DNA of 64,000 nucleotides from Haemaphysalis longicornis. Its lineage: Eukaryota; Arthropoda; Arachnida; Ixodida; Ixodidae. The translations under genes were made by a program, and so were the position numbers. Under the pieces are notes generated by a model. The model did no database searches. It saw only the letters and a list, made by a program, of their open reading frames with translations, and was not told the DNA's origin. Every line of letters starts with the position of its first letter. Positions within the stretch are counted from its first letter, which is position 1. Shown piece after piece: positions 1-11,814 of the stretch. The DNA is taken from contig CM023449.1 of assembly GCA_013339765.2 (NCBI GenBank), forward strand, positions 202,517,422-202,581,421. Direction: 5' to 3'.

Positions 1-941
1 ATTTGTTTCATTTTAACTAAATGGCAAAATTTGGCCTGATACTTTTAGTTCTGATTTCTCGTTTTAATCCAAAAGGGTGGCATGTTGGGCTAGTTGGTGG
101 TTTTCAGATGCAAGGGAAGGAACAGCGCACATTCTAACAAAGGACGACAGCGCTTGTGGTGTGTTACTCTGTCGTCCTTTGTTAGAATGTGCGCTGTTCC
201 TTCCCTTGCATCTCGTTTTAATCCCTCTTATGTACACAGTTTCAGTTCCATTTTCGTAAGTTTTTTAAACTGTTTTTGCAGTTTTATTTTGTAGTTTTGT
301 TTGTATTGTTGTTAAGAGAAGGTGGGCCTCAGTCAGGTGGTTAAACACCTTGTTTTTTCTTGTTTTTTGGAGTTTTTATTTTGTATTTCTGTTTGTGTAG
401 TTTTTAAGAGAGGGTTGGCCTCCAACAGGTTTTTAAACACCTTTTGCCTTCCTTTCTGCAGTTTTGCATTTTCCTGTGAAACGGGTATAATAAATCTGAG
501 CCCCCCTCCACTCCCCCCAGCATACTTATATAGTTCCTCTTTCGGCCAAAACATATTTACCTGCGGAAACGTTTTTTGAAAAACCCGCGCATAATTTCAA
601 AATAACTCTCTTTGCTATTTTGTTGACGAGACTTGAGCAGTTGAACTGGGTGACGGTATGCTTGTTTGTGTAATGAGAACGTTTTTCCCAGAATTGCCCA
701 ACCAAGGTACTTTTATGTTTCGCCTTTGCATGAGTATGGCGTACACGTCCCAAAACAGATTCCGTGCCATGCTGCGTCAGGGATGGTATGGCCGTGCCTT
801 ATTAATTAAGATAAATGTATTTGAAATTCCCGCTAACTGTTTAGAAATTGTGAAACGCCACCATGCTTCGCAAATGTGCACATTGTGTCCCTGTTCTCAA
901 GTAACAAAGCTGTATCTCAGACTTGGTTGTTTCTTTTCAAG
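1..941 (+). other. Presumed last intron of gene A
   Basis: No exon was recognised here. The stretch holds a 45-bp perfect inverted repeat (106-213, listed separately), a T-rich region with an imperfect internal duplication (about 305-350 and 400-440), and a short sequence around 430-475 that recurs inverted at about 48070-48120. The acceptor at 940-941 ends the intron. Confidence 0.6.
106..213. repeat. Perfect 45-bp inverted repeat (hairpin), flanked by 14-bp direct repeats
   Basis: Positions 106-150 are the exact reverse complement of 169-213, with an 18-nt loop at 151-168. The block is bracketed by the same 14 bases, tctcgttttaatcc, at 57-70 and 211-224, which resembles a duplicated target. 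It sits in the presumed last intron of gene A. The loop side carries agcgcttgtg, shared with the hairpin at 40747-40830. Confidence 0.9.
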
Positions 942-1246
942 CATTCATACCGTACCCACTCATCTACGGAGCCTTGGTGGACGCCAGCTGCCTCGTCTGG
1001 GAGGACCGATGCGGGGAGCGCGGTGCATGCTGGGTGTACGACTTACCCAAGTTTCGGTACCTAGTGAACGGTGTCACCGCTGGTCTCCTGGTCGCTGCCA
1101 CTGTATTTCAGGCCATTGTGGTCCGCTACAGTGACCGCGTGACGGATTTCTATACAGATGAAGCATGTGATTACGGCAACAAAACTTTGGGCCCAAGCAT
1201 GCTACCACTCGTGGAGAGCAAAGAAAAATCTAGGGTGGCACGTTAG
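942..1246 (+). CDS. Gene A: last exon of an SLCO/OATP-family transporter (rest of gene upstream)
   Basis: This is the 3' terminal coding exon of an organic anion transporting polypeptide, a 12-TM plasma-membrane carrier of amphipathic organic anions (family knowledge). The acceptor ttcttttcaag ends at 941; reading in phase 1 gives IPYPLIYGALVDASCLVW, the OATP segment leading into the last extracellular loop, then RGACWVYD with the conserved cysteine and tyrosine. A hydrophobic segment (about VTAGLLVAATVFQAIVV) is the last TM helix, followed by a polar tail and a TAG stop at 1244-1246. It aligns over its whole first two thirds with the last exon of gene B (62494-62822), which uses the same acceptor phase. 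The penultimate exon was not found in 1-941 and probably lies outside the window. Family certain by eye; substrate unknown. Confidence 0.88.
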
Positions 1247-2999
1247 TGAGTTGTGTAATATAAACGCGAGGTACAATTCCAACCATAAAGTTTTGCTCTA
1301 AATGCTTTCTCTGCAGGGATAGCGGCCAGGAAATTTTCAGGCTTCTAAACTCTTGGCGCCAACAGAAAAAAGTATGTAAATATAGTATTATCTCGTTGAA
1401 TTGAACCGCAAGGGCATGTCACCTCACATCCAATTCATGAAAGTTCGAACAAACCAAAGTGAAGAATAGCAACTGTACACTGCGATCGGGAAGCACCAGG
1501 GCATGTCAACAATTTGTTGCTTGAAAAGTCCGGGATTGCTGCCTTTTTTTATCCCTGAAGGAGACAGTCCACACGTTTTGCTCTAATAACTTAATGTAAC
1601 AGCAAATCCACATCTTTGCTTTCTGGGTAACTAAAGAAGTAACGGGCAGCTTTCTATTCTGGCATGACATCTGCGTGCACGGCCAAAATATCCTTCGTCA
1701 TTGTCCCCCCTGTCGCTATTGGCAGTGACAGGTGCTGCTCTTCGGAAATGAGATATGATGTCCTCATCTCTCAGCGCACAACACACACCAATGTACTCGC
1801 GTCACGCTCGACGTGGTTCAGAAAACAGGCGACCCAAACGCCGGGTAGTGGAGTTTTTATTGGTTTTATCCTGTTCTTTCTAGTCCGTTCTGTGCAGCGT
1901 TGTGTGGTGGGAAGTACAGAGACATCTACGGAGAGTTGGCCGGGCCAGGTCGCCCAGTTCGAGTTATCTAGAATGTCAATTTATTCCAGTTAGAATATAT
2001 GATCTTTCACAGTAATTATCTTTACATGCTATCTCTTCGAAGTTCAATGTTCTATCGAAGCAACACAAAACACGAACATAAATGTTCATTCTGACAGTAC
2101 ATTTCTCAAGAAAGTAATCTCTTCGCAGCAAACTAATGTCAAAAAAGGATTTCGCCGTTTACTAAAGAATTTATGCTTCATTACTACTGGATCTGAGGCA
2201 TCAGTACTCTCTTTCTTCTCACGTGTACGGATCATATACACGCACTCAATTCATTTGCAAATCAAATCTTGTGTAAGAATATGTGAACACACAACAGCAA
2301 ATTTTGAAAGGGATCTATAGTTTTTGGCAAAAAATCGCTGTCGGGAAAAACATTTCTACACACACTCTGAAGAAATATTACAAAAAATAGGCTGGTCCTA
2401 GAATTTCGCAGAGGTTATATAGAAAAGCTCTGAAATGTTAGATATGAGGAAGAAGCTAATCAATCTAGCCGCATGTTTGAATTAGCTACCGCGAACTTTT
2501 TTTCCCTCTACTGTAATCAATATTGCTGGAAGAGGTTCAGCCTTAAATTGTCCATCTAAGTCGTCGTGCTTGCTTGAGAACATGTAGCAGCACTTCGTCA
2601 ACAACGTTTTTTGAACAATATTTGCTAAAAATTATTTTTGTTTTCTTTTTCCCAAAGCGTGCGCCTTAACGCCGGGAGAGGTATGCTAAACCTTCATGTT
2701 CTTACGTTTGCATAATTTGGAACTGTATGCATCTACACCATATCTATACGTGGGACTTGGGCGTTCGGGTGTTTTGTGTATCTTACTTTTTATAATTACA
2801 TTATCCTTAGCTGCGAAAAACAATTCATTGGTGCGTAACCGCCATGTTTTTTATACTTTAGTGATACGGTCTTTACATTTCCTATCAGGGAACAAATACT
2901 CTTTGTATCTGCTCATTTTCGCAAGAACTGTTGCAGTGTCGACTACCTTGGTCTAATAATGTGCTCCTAGAGATCGGAGATCCTTCATTTCGAGTGTCC
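1247..2999. other. Intergenic stretch with no recognised feature
   Basis: It includes the 3' UTR of gene A, whose end I could not place: there is no canonical AATAAA close to the stop. The rest is AT-rich with only short open frames and no family I recognise. Confidence 0.5.
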
Positions 3000-3136
3000 A
3001 GAAACGCTGTATACACTTCCGGCTTCTCCCGCCCTTTGCCATGTCGTATTGGCCACAGTTTGTTGCTGGTTTCAGAGGTTCTGTGCCGCTCGCCATTTCC
3101 TCTTTTATAAATAAAGCGACTGAACTGAACTGAAAA
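3000..3136 (+). mobile_element. Possible retroelement 3' end
   Basis: The segment ends with AATAAA (3110-3115) followed directly by a short tandem tail, ctgaactgaactga. This is how 3' ends of non-LTR elements or processed copies look. No coding sequence remains. From 3137 to about 3640 nothing else was recognised. Confidence 0.3.
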
Positions 3137-3644
3137 AAGCACTCTGCTTTTGTCAAACGCCCGGTCACCGCAAGGGCTTCAAGGGCTAACCAATGACGCC
3201 GCTGAAATGGTAGTTTGGTGGCAGAAGAGGTGCTGGAACCTTACGTACGCCGATATTTACACGATATGAAACGCTTTTTCAGTGAACACAAGTTGCGGAA
3301 GATACAGCAGTTGCGTAATAGTTATATGTTTGAGTTGCATTTATGTATTTAAGCGCTCATATGCTGCCTCGAAAAATTGTACATGCGGCTTGCACAGTCA
3401 AATACGAATAAAACTGGCTGCAAGGACGGTTCCTAATATGTGTAGCTATACTGTGCGACCGTATAAACTGCGTGATGTGAAAATTTTTTTTGAAGGGAAG
3501 TTGCACTGCGTATGCTGACAAAGACGGACACACACAAAAAAAACGAACACTTTAACGTTACGACAGTGCCTTAACAACTGGACACCTTAAATAAAAATAA
3601 TATATGAGCATTTCGAAGTAAGCCAGAATAAATGTGGTAAATTT

Positions 3645-4665
3645 TTTGACCTTCCGTTTTAATTACGATTCCACTGTGGTGTTCGAGCGCTTTTAAAGCA
3701 AACCTTTCTACTTCTGCCAGCCAGCGGTTCTTTTGCGGCGAGGGGGGCAATTAACTCCCAACGCGCCGGAGGCGGCGGCGGGAGGGGGGCGAGCGGGGGG
3801 GCAGGGTTTCACTCACGGAGCACACTGTAGATGGCGCGGCGAATTTGCCGAGCTTTCCCTGCGCGGAGGTGACTGCTCGCCAGCGGGCGAGTCAGTGCTG
3901 CGGCTTTGTCGTGTGCTTTAGCGACGGTTGTTCTGGGCCTGTTTTGGCGCCGCTTCGCGTTCATTGCGCGCTTCCTCCGCTCGGCTTGATTAACTTGTTC
4001 GACAGCGCCTCCTGCGTAACCTGGACCCGACGCGATGAAGTTGTCGTACGCAAACATACGTTAGGAATTGGTTTGCAGGGCGGGAAAACAAAATGTAGAG
4101 GCCACATACAGAGAAACGCCACGGAAACGCAACCTTTTGCGCACTGCCTGCCACGAATTGGACTCCGTTTTCTAAGTTAGTGAATACCAATTTGGTTGTT
4201 TTTAAGAGGTATTACGAAAGGCGAAAGGAGCAACTGTTCTGATAAATAGAGCATATAAAAGTTCCCTCAGCTTTCTCGCAATTTTCAAACTTACTAAACT
4301 AACTAGTTTTAATCAGTATAAATAGTAATCACTAAGCTCCCATGTCGAATTGTTTCGGTGTCAGCGCTTGTCTCGTGCCGTGGTGTAGCCTCAAGTTAGC
4401 ACATCAGGATGGCTAGGTTCCGCTATCTCAACCTTCGAACGACGCTGCTCTCTGCTTTCTTTCTGCCGATGCATGGCCGGGCTACAGCGGGCACCGCCGC
4501 TGTAAACCCGCCGCCCCGTGAATTCCCCGTTACGGCTGGAAGAATCTGTGGTTTCACTCTTTGTGGAGCCGCGTGTGTAAATTCAAGTGACGTCGCATGG
4601 ACCATTGTAGTGGGGGTCGTTTAAAGCTTTGCTTTCCAATCACCTCCGCAGCGTGGATTGAAGCC
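3645..4665 (+). repeat. Interspersed repeat, family R1, copy 1
   Basis: A roughly 1 kb repeat. Its right part (about 3970-4660) recurs in the same orientation at about 34090-34730, including the shared stretch around gatggctaggttccgct. Its GC-rich left part (about 3700-3950, containing ctccgtgagtgaaaccct in reverse complement) recurs inverted at about 34960-35240. Short open frames inside are incidental. The TIR element at 4676 abuts its right end. Confidence 0.75.
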
Positions 4666-4675
4666 AGTTTTTTTA

Positions 4676-5424
4676 GGGGCGAAGCTCCTTAGGGCGTGGG
4701 TCTGTCCATCCTCGACGTATGTATGTAGCCACCTCTAGTTTAGTTCTTGGATTGTTTACTAGATGGCGTGGCTACCTCTAGTTTAGTTCTTGGATTGTTT
4801 ACTAGATGGCGGTACTTGTATATGATGAAAAGATGCGCTTGGATTATTTACTAGATGTCGTGGCTACCTCTAGTTTAGTTCTTGGATTGTTTACTAGATG
4901 GCGGGGAGCGTTGTAATAAAATCCGTTCGCTGTTGCCGCGCACTCGGAGTCGCCCGATGGATAAGGCTGCAGATGTGCGAGCCCGCGAGGCAGAAGCGCT
5001 CCGTGAAGCTGCGCGACGCCCCCGCCAAGATTCTGCCGTACGAGAGCGGGAGGCCGAAGCGTGTCGTCTGGCTGCGCGACGACGCCGCCAAGATCCCAGC
5101 GTTCGAGAACGAGAGGCCCAAGCGTCACGGCAACGGCGCGAGACCCTGCCGTACGCGAAGCGGCACGGCTGCGGCGCGAAGAGGTTCTCCAAAACGTCAG
5201 AGGACGGGAAGCGGCGAGAAAGCGCGCGTATCGGCAGGCAGACCCCGATGCAGTGAGAGCTCGTGAGGCGTCTGCAAAACGCATCAGGCGAGCTCAGCCC
5301 CAAGGTGCCGACGCGCGATTTAACCGAGGCTTTCTAGACGTTACGTTCAGACACAGATGTAGTGGGCGAACTTTCACTGAAGAGTCACGGTTTTACCGAT
5401 GATTTCCCATCAGGAGCTTCGCCC
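4676..5424 (+). mobile_element. Non-autonomous DNA element with TIRs, carrying a broken Arg/Glu/Ala-repeat ORF
   Basis: The ends are inverted: ggggcgaagctcct at 4676-4689 and aggagcttcgccc at 5412-5424. Inside, the left third holds about 3.5 tandem copies of a 43-bp unit (4728-4770, 4771-4812, a partial copy before 4862, and 4863-4905). The right two thirds carry the reading frame described separately. The element adjoins the end of repeat R1. I call it a DNA element from its TIRs alone; no transposase is present. Confidence 0.65.
4957..5402 (+). pseudogene. Frameshifted Arg/Glu/Ala-rich tandem-repeat protein
   Basis: From 4957 the frame reads a roughly 19-residue repeat of the type DSAVREREAEACRLAARRRR, seen about five times. 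The frame switches near 5125-5145: the first repeats read in one frame and the later ones (DPAVREAARLRREE, DPDAVRAREASAKRIRRAQ) in another, so one base was lost or gained. The end, ARFNRGFLDVTFRHRC, resembles the short segment that follows such repeats in proteins found upstream of Helitron/PIF1-type helicases in arthropods (recalled from family knowledge, not verified). The expected second cysteine pair is missing. It is broken and probably never expressed alone. Confidence 0.55.
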
Positions 5425-5433
5425 ACTCATCAT

Positions 5434-8400
5434 CATTCACCCCGTGGATATGCTGTGAATTTTTTTTAGTTCTCGTTCACCCGAGAGCCTGCACCCTTAA
5501 TGATCGGCGTACAAAAAAATGAAGACCCCTTAAAAATGATCGCTTTGAAAGCACAAATGCAGTGGTAATACTTCTGTTATATCTGCTAGTTCTGAAGTGA
5601 CATTGTCGGGGTGAATGATTACATCGATGTTTCTGTATTAGAATTTCTATCCGCAGTGATTCAGTGACCATGCAACTGAGCACATGGTCGCCAGAGCACT
5701 TCTTGAAGGGCTTTTTGTACAGAAATAAATGAAAAGTTTGTGTTTTCTCAGGATTAAAATGAACCCGAAAAAATCCACTCCGGTGCATCTAACTGCCCCA
5801 TGAGCACTGTCAAAACGAACCGCATGGTGACTTTGTAAATAAATTAGGAGTGCACGGGCCGATTTATGACTGCAAGAAATCTTACGGACGATAAGCTAGC
5901 AAGCAGCCAAGTACGCTTCCTGTAAAAAGAAGCAGGAACAACTCTTTCACGCAAGACCGAAGGGTAATAAGACACAGTCCCGTCCCGTACTGGCAATTTC
6001 GGGGCCATGGTGGACCAGCCACCGATTAACGGCTGCTCACAGATTATGGGTGACAAGGAAGGCACCGTAGTCTTTCCCATGTGCAGCTACTGGTTATTCG
6101 CTTGAATGTACTTGTTTGCAAGCAATAAATTTCTTGGGTCATTCGTACCAAAATATCTTAGAGCAATTACAACATAAAAGAGAGCAGAACACTAGCAAAA
6201 CATTAGCCACGACAGTCAGCACGATTAGTTAGGATAAATTATGTCTCATGGGAGAAATTCTGTCAACGATAGGTTCCCCTGCAAGTTAGCGTCCTTGCGG
6301 GAAAAGAGGAAACCATGTGAGTATGTTCAGAGCCAGTAACAATACACAAATAAGCTGATACCACGAGGGAATGGTGGGCCGAACCATTCATACGAGGCCG
6401 ATTACTCAGTGTAGCTGTTTCGGTTTTTATTGGGCTGGACACATTCACGAGACAGAATACCATTCGCCGAAGGCGTTGGTACAGTTAATTTCAGTGTCCT
6501 ATCGACCAGCGACGTTCATATCATTGGCGTCAGGGGAGGCTCTGTTGTATTCACCGCCACCCTCAAAAGCTCCCTCGCATCTCCGATGCTCCTGGGTAGG
6601 CTGTCGCGCTGCTCCAAACGCCGGATCCTTATTCTCTCTACCTTATCCTTGCCTCGGCTACTGCGGCCTCCCGTACTCTCCTCATCTCCACTGCTGTATT
6701 GGTTCGCCGAACACCGATGCAACCATCTCTCCGCCCTCGCAAGCATGTGTGCGACAGCATCTCTTCTCCCGGTCTCTTTCCCGGATTTCTGCGGCAGCAA
6801 ATATTTTCGCTGACAGTTCCGGAGTCGGCTAACCACCTTTGTAAGAAATTCAGGGATGCATACAGGGCCTAGGGGTAATCAGATTCGCTGTAGAAAAACC
6901 TAGAGGAACATTACGACCACAGAGGCCAAGCAAACAAATTAATCTAGCCAAACAAACTCTGCAGCTGACTTCGCGACAAAAAGATGCTCTCCCTATTATC
7001 TCGGAAATCACTGATGTCTAGAAGGCAACAGGGAACCTGGATAAATTCCTTACAACATCATATTATGCTAACCAACACTTATTTCAGACGTTGTTATCTG
7101 TCAGACACGTCGTCGGCTCCTTGCGTGCGTGCACTTCTGTTTTTCTACCTGCGCAACAAAGATGCAGTCTTTATGGTTTGGAAATGACATTACGCAAGAA
7201 TGCAAACACATCTCGCTGTTCAAGGCCCCTGTTAGATTTTAAAAGGAACGCAAATGGTCAACAGCGTAGCCGTAACAGAAAATCTGTGCTCACTGTGAGG
7301 TCCCAGAAGCTTGGTTTACACACTTTAAACCTTCTTGTTACTTTGCAAGTGTAGCTAAACATGAAATGTTGATTGTACTGCGTGTGTTGACAATTCAATT
7401 CGCAAGTTCACTTGCGACGAAAGCCGTAAATAAGTGATCCGACACCAATCTTCATCAAACCTTCCTTTAGAGTCGCTAAAATATCATTTAAAAGACCTGT
7501 TAGAACGGTTACATTTATATCTCTGCGCTGATCGAAATTCAGTAATTTTAAGTTGCGTTTTGAACACACAAAAAATATCGTAAGCTCTTTTAAAGAATGT
7601 CAAGCAGTTAAGTAGTCTTCCCATTTAAGGGCATCCCACAAATGCAAGAATGCGTCGTGCTACCAGTGAAAGCGATTGAAATTGCTGTTGAAAACTGAAT
7701 TCCAGAGATCGAGGCTTCACAATTTGTTTCTATTTATGCTTTTATAGAAGGCTCAATGCCATAGTCTGGAAAGATCGAGTTTGGTACGAGCCACGGAGTA
7801 AACGTTGATTGTCATTATTGCGGCCGTTCTGAGATTCCCGACGGGTCACCGCTTTTTTGTCGTAGTAATGAAAACGTATTGCCTCTTCCATGCTATACAT
7901 TGCACATTGAGGAACCGAACTATAGTTTACCACTCTTGTTTGCACCTTTCGTGCGCACATACGGCGCGGAAAAGGCACGAAGCGCGCCCACAGTGAGCAT
8001 TCTTCCGGGCAGCTCAGCAGCGCGACACTGTCGCCACCTACATGTCGATCTCGCGGCGAATACGGTAAAATGAAAGGCAATACGAAAATAGAAGCTTTTA
8101 GGACACACATGCATAAAAAAACCAGACTGCGACTCTATTCCTTGTCCCAGAGAAGCAACTGATAACTATCGCAGGGAGGTTAATGAAATACCATGCCAGC
8201 AAAAGGAAGTGAAGCGTAAAGGAGAACTTTGCTACATGCTTACAATTATAACGGTGTGATCCTTCGCTTCCTGTAATGACATTAGGGAACAATTTACGTT
8301 TTTTTTTATTTTATTGGTTGGTGAGGCACGCACACTCTTTGGAGAAGTAATTAATCTTGAATACCACGTGTCACCGCAATGCATGAACTTCCAATTTCTT

Positions 8401-8558
8401 TCTGTATGCGTTAAAATGTGTAATTCACTTTACTGAACTAGGTAAGCTTCAGCGACCACTTGTGCCAACAATTATTTGCTTCTCGAGACGTTACCTGTAT
8501 ACGTATCTCTTGCACATTCTTAATTATTTTGTTCTACAAAACAACAACAACGAATAAA
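5434..8558. other. Intergenic stretch with no firm feature
   Basis: AT-rich sequence. The only notable open frame is a charged minus-strand frame at 6516-6836, rich in Arg and Glu, which I do not recognise and whose opposite strand is equally open. No repeats shared with the rest of the window were noticed. Confidence 0.4.
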
Positions 8559-9078
8559 CAAAGAAAAAATTCCCCGCATTTCCCCGAGGGGAAGAATGCG
8601 AAAGTGCGAATGCACGAGTTGAATTTGCGCAGTTCGGTAATGTTCGCGAAAGAGAGATCACACACACACACACACAACTACAAAGAAAGAAAGATGCATT
8701 TATTCACAGACACCTATTTGTGTTGTCGTTGTACTTGATTGCTAGAGCGGATCTCAGCTTTGAAATTTCGTGTCAGTACTCCTTTAAGCGGGTGCATTAG
8801 CCCCTCTCACGCCCAATTCTTGGCCAATCCCCCAAGTGGGTATGTGCCATGTCAGCGGCCAGGCAGCGCGCGCCCATCTCCCCCCGTTGCCAAGGAAGAC
8901 GAGGAGATACCTGGCCAATCCCCCACGTGGGTATGTGCCATGTCAGCGGCCAGGCAGCGCGCGCCCATCTCCCCCCGTTGCCAAGGAAGACGAGGAGCGC
9001 GCGCACCCGCAGCTGTTGCTATGCGGACGGCGGCGGACGCTTCAGGCTCGCTTAAGAAGTGCATTCGCACTTAACAAC
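8559..9078 (+). mobile_element. MITE-like TIR element, family M, copy 1
   Basis: Inner inverted repeats aagtgcgaatgcac (8602-8615) and gtgcattcgcactt (9059-9072) bracket the element. A second palindromic block, ttccccgaggggaa, lies just outside the left repeat (about 8579-8592). It carries a (CA)n run at about 8660 and an internal tandem duplication of about 85 bp with a 91-bp period (8821-8905 and 8912-8996). Almost the whole unit recurs inverted at 16783-17212. It has no protein of its own, so it must be non-autonomous. Confidence 0.75.
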
Positions 9079-9479
9079 GGAAATCAACGTCAGCTATGCA
9101 TAGCGAAAGCTATTGTAAACATGATGAACTGGAGACAACAAATAACTCACAGCTTTAGTTGCACAATCAACTGGGAAGGAGTATCACGTGAAAGCTGACA
9201 GGTGGGTAATTTCACTATATAGTTTCTTGCAAAATATTTGGGGGTTAGTGCACAAACCTATATAACGCAATGGAGTGGCTATTGCATGAGAAAAGAAGGA
9301 CCTGTGTATTGATAATGTGGGTACTTGATCCTAGCAATGGTGTGACTGTGGTTCTGACCGCCACAAGCGTGCTTCGTAGTGCATAATACAGCATGTCTTT
9401 ATTGTTACTGGTAGTAAAAAGTGTGCAAAATGCACAAACGGGCGATACTACTGCACGTAGCGAAGGTGAGGAGGTTGAT

Positions 9480-10165
9480 GAAGTGTTCGATTGATGTAAC
9501 ACTCATTGTGGGAGTACTGTGGTGCTATAAAAGTGGTGGCGGGGTTATGTATCGACTTGAAATAGTGGTAGAGATATGATTATAAGGGGTTTCAAATTGA
9601 TGATGCACACTTTATCTTTGGCAATTGAACGTTACAGATGCTTGTTTTTTTTTTAATATCGGCCGACGAGGATTTAAAGTTGCGGCGGAGGAAGCCAAGT
9701 GTGCATGAAGCGTAGGAAAAGGGAGGTTTAATATGGGACACCCATAACAAAGTTGACGTCAGATGAACAACAAGATATTTGTAAGTTCGGGCGGGGGTTT
9801 CTGGAATTGACGTAATGGTCTACATGGGTTCATCAATAGTGTGTTTCCGGGATAACGACATGGCGTTACATTTGTCAAGGTTTAAGGGCATTAAAATTTA
9901 CTGCACCACAATAGTAGTTGTGTTAAGATCGGGCTGCAAGCAGTCTTCGATTGGAGAGCAGATGAGGTTTTGCAGATGAGGAGAACACAGGCGCCAGTGA
10001 TAGTTATACGTTTGTTCTAATATTAGTTGGTAAATTCTTTATATAGATGAGTAATAACAAGGGTGATACGCATGAACCCTGCGGAACTCCCAAAGTTACA
10101 GTGGTGAGGGATGAGCATTGTTTGTTTCGCAGCAGTATATTGCATTCGACCCTGTCAACGAGGTT
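9480..10165 (-). mobile_element. CR1/L2-like LINE fragment (reverse transcriptase), minus strand
   Basis: Reading the minus strand from about 10152 gives LLRNKQCSSLTTVTLGVPQG followed by SCVSPLLLLIYIKNLP, the RT block in which GVPQGS and SPLL are conserved. Further on, another frame gives KCNAMSLSRK, then YKYLVVHLTSTLLW and LGFLRRNFKSSSADIK, the thumb region of CR1/L2/Jockey-type RTs. The segment that should carry the catalytic xADD box is not readable, and several stops and frameshifts are present. It is a dead fragment without EN domain or clear ends. Confidence 0.75.
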
Positions 10166-10199
10166 CAATTCAGTGTATTGTGTCAGTGGAAATTTTACG

Positions 10200-11080
10200 A
10201 AAAGAAACCTTACACAAGAGAAAACTATCAGCAGAAGAAAAGAAAGGGAAGATCATGAATCTTCGGCAGTTAAGCTCGGACAGTAACATGGAGCATACTG
10301 GAATTTTTACGGCCGTGCCGCCTGTAACACTGCTGCCACTATTTTTAGAAAATCTTTTCCACAAAATAAAATAATGTAATAGCTACATTCGTAGATTTTT
10401 CTCAGTTTATATCGCCTTCATAGTTTGTCAAACAATTGAAAACACCAATTTCTACCGTCAGATAAATGTAACACAGACAACCTAAGCATTGATGTGAGAA
10501 GAAACGTTTTATTAGCTTTCTGGGCGGAGCGTTATTTGTCTGCAAAATCATTGACACAAACGGTGCTGTTGCCGTGCTGCGCAGTACCCTTGAAGGGCTG
10601 AGCTTCCCTGCCGAGGATGAAATTGTATATACGATGAAGATGGCGCCTATTCTGGAAGAAACTAGATTATGAATAGACACGCGAGAAAGTCGGTAAATAG
10701 GAGTGCCAATAGTTGCTAAATTCACAGATGAACAGCATATTACATGGGTATGCATAGGAAGAATATAAACAACCCACGCTGGGGTTACATATTCTCAAAA
10801 TTCAAATGGAGCCCAACCACATATGGGAATCAGTGAGAATACCTCCTTGTGTTGCTCGCCCTTCAGTGGAGTGAGATGCTTGTGAGATACGACTGCTTGA
10901 AGCGGACTTGTGGGTGAGCTAGTACTGCAGTCCGCTTGTGTAAAATACAATATTTGGGCAAGATACGAAGCAGGAGGACCCGAAAAAGCGCTAATAGATG
11001 TTCACCACACTTCGGCCTTAGCCCCATGGTTCCATTGAACCGAAGATAAAAAGGTTAATCGCCTAACGTTTGTCTTGTCC
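10200..11080. other. Intergenic stretch with no recognised feature
   Basis: AT-rich. Part of it may be the 5' continuation of the minus-strand LINE at 9480-10165, but I found no RT or EN motif in it. Confidence 0.4.
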
Positions 11081-11084
11081 CCCC

Positions 11085-11475
11085 TCCTAAACCGCAGCTT
11101 ACTAAAACAGAAGTAATACTGCAGAGGCTCCAAACAAACACATTTCCTCACCCAACTTGGCTACATCAGATGTATCCCACCCAATACCCTGCCACATGTA
11201 AATTCTGCCCTAACACATGTACGCCCATACACATGATCTTGCGGTGCGCACAAAACCCAGCCCTCCCACCTTTACCAACTTCCCTTCCCCTCCCTGAGCT
11301 GTGGGAGAACCTGACGACCAGTGCCGGCTTGGATGCACAGCAACTCCTGTTGTCCAGGGCTGGGGCAGCACTGTCGTCCCATAGTTCCCCTGGAGTGAGG
11401 AATCACTCCCACATCACCAGGCTCACCATAAAGTTTTTTCTCCACCTCCTCCCAAGTGCCCAGGCGCACGCCAGC
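11085..11475 (+). mobile_element. I-clade LINE fragment, C-terminal zinc-knuckle region
   Basis: The frame reads LQTNTFPHPTWLHQMYPTQY followed by CKFCPNTCTPIHMILRC, a CCHC-type knuckle, then PELWENLTTSAGLDAQQLLL. This order (LQT, knuckle, aspartate-rich helix) is what follows RNase H in ORF2 of I/Nimb-clade LINEs (family knowledge). Only the extreme 3' end of the element is present, as expected from 5' truncation during reverse transcription. Confidence 0.65.
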
Positions 11476-11814
11476 TGAGAAAGAAGGCCGGTGTGTGTCG
11501 GCCACAGTGGGCGCTATATTGCGCATCAGGTAGCCCTGCGCCACGTCGCGCTCCAAACACGGAAATTTCTTCCTAAAGAACATTAACGTATGCGTGCAGC
11601 CAGCGGATAAGTGAGAGGATGATGGTTCTCCCATCCGACCCCTAACGATGCAAAACTAGCCCGATGTGCATGTGCCTAAATTTAGGAAAACGGGTACAGA
11701 GGTTTGTAAAGCAAATCATGCAGATTTAGTATGTTTTTTTCACTTAAACCAAATAAACCAGCGGCCAATGTAGGTCATCTTCTAGGAACGATGCACGTGG
11801 CAGAAAACCGTTGC

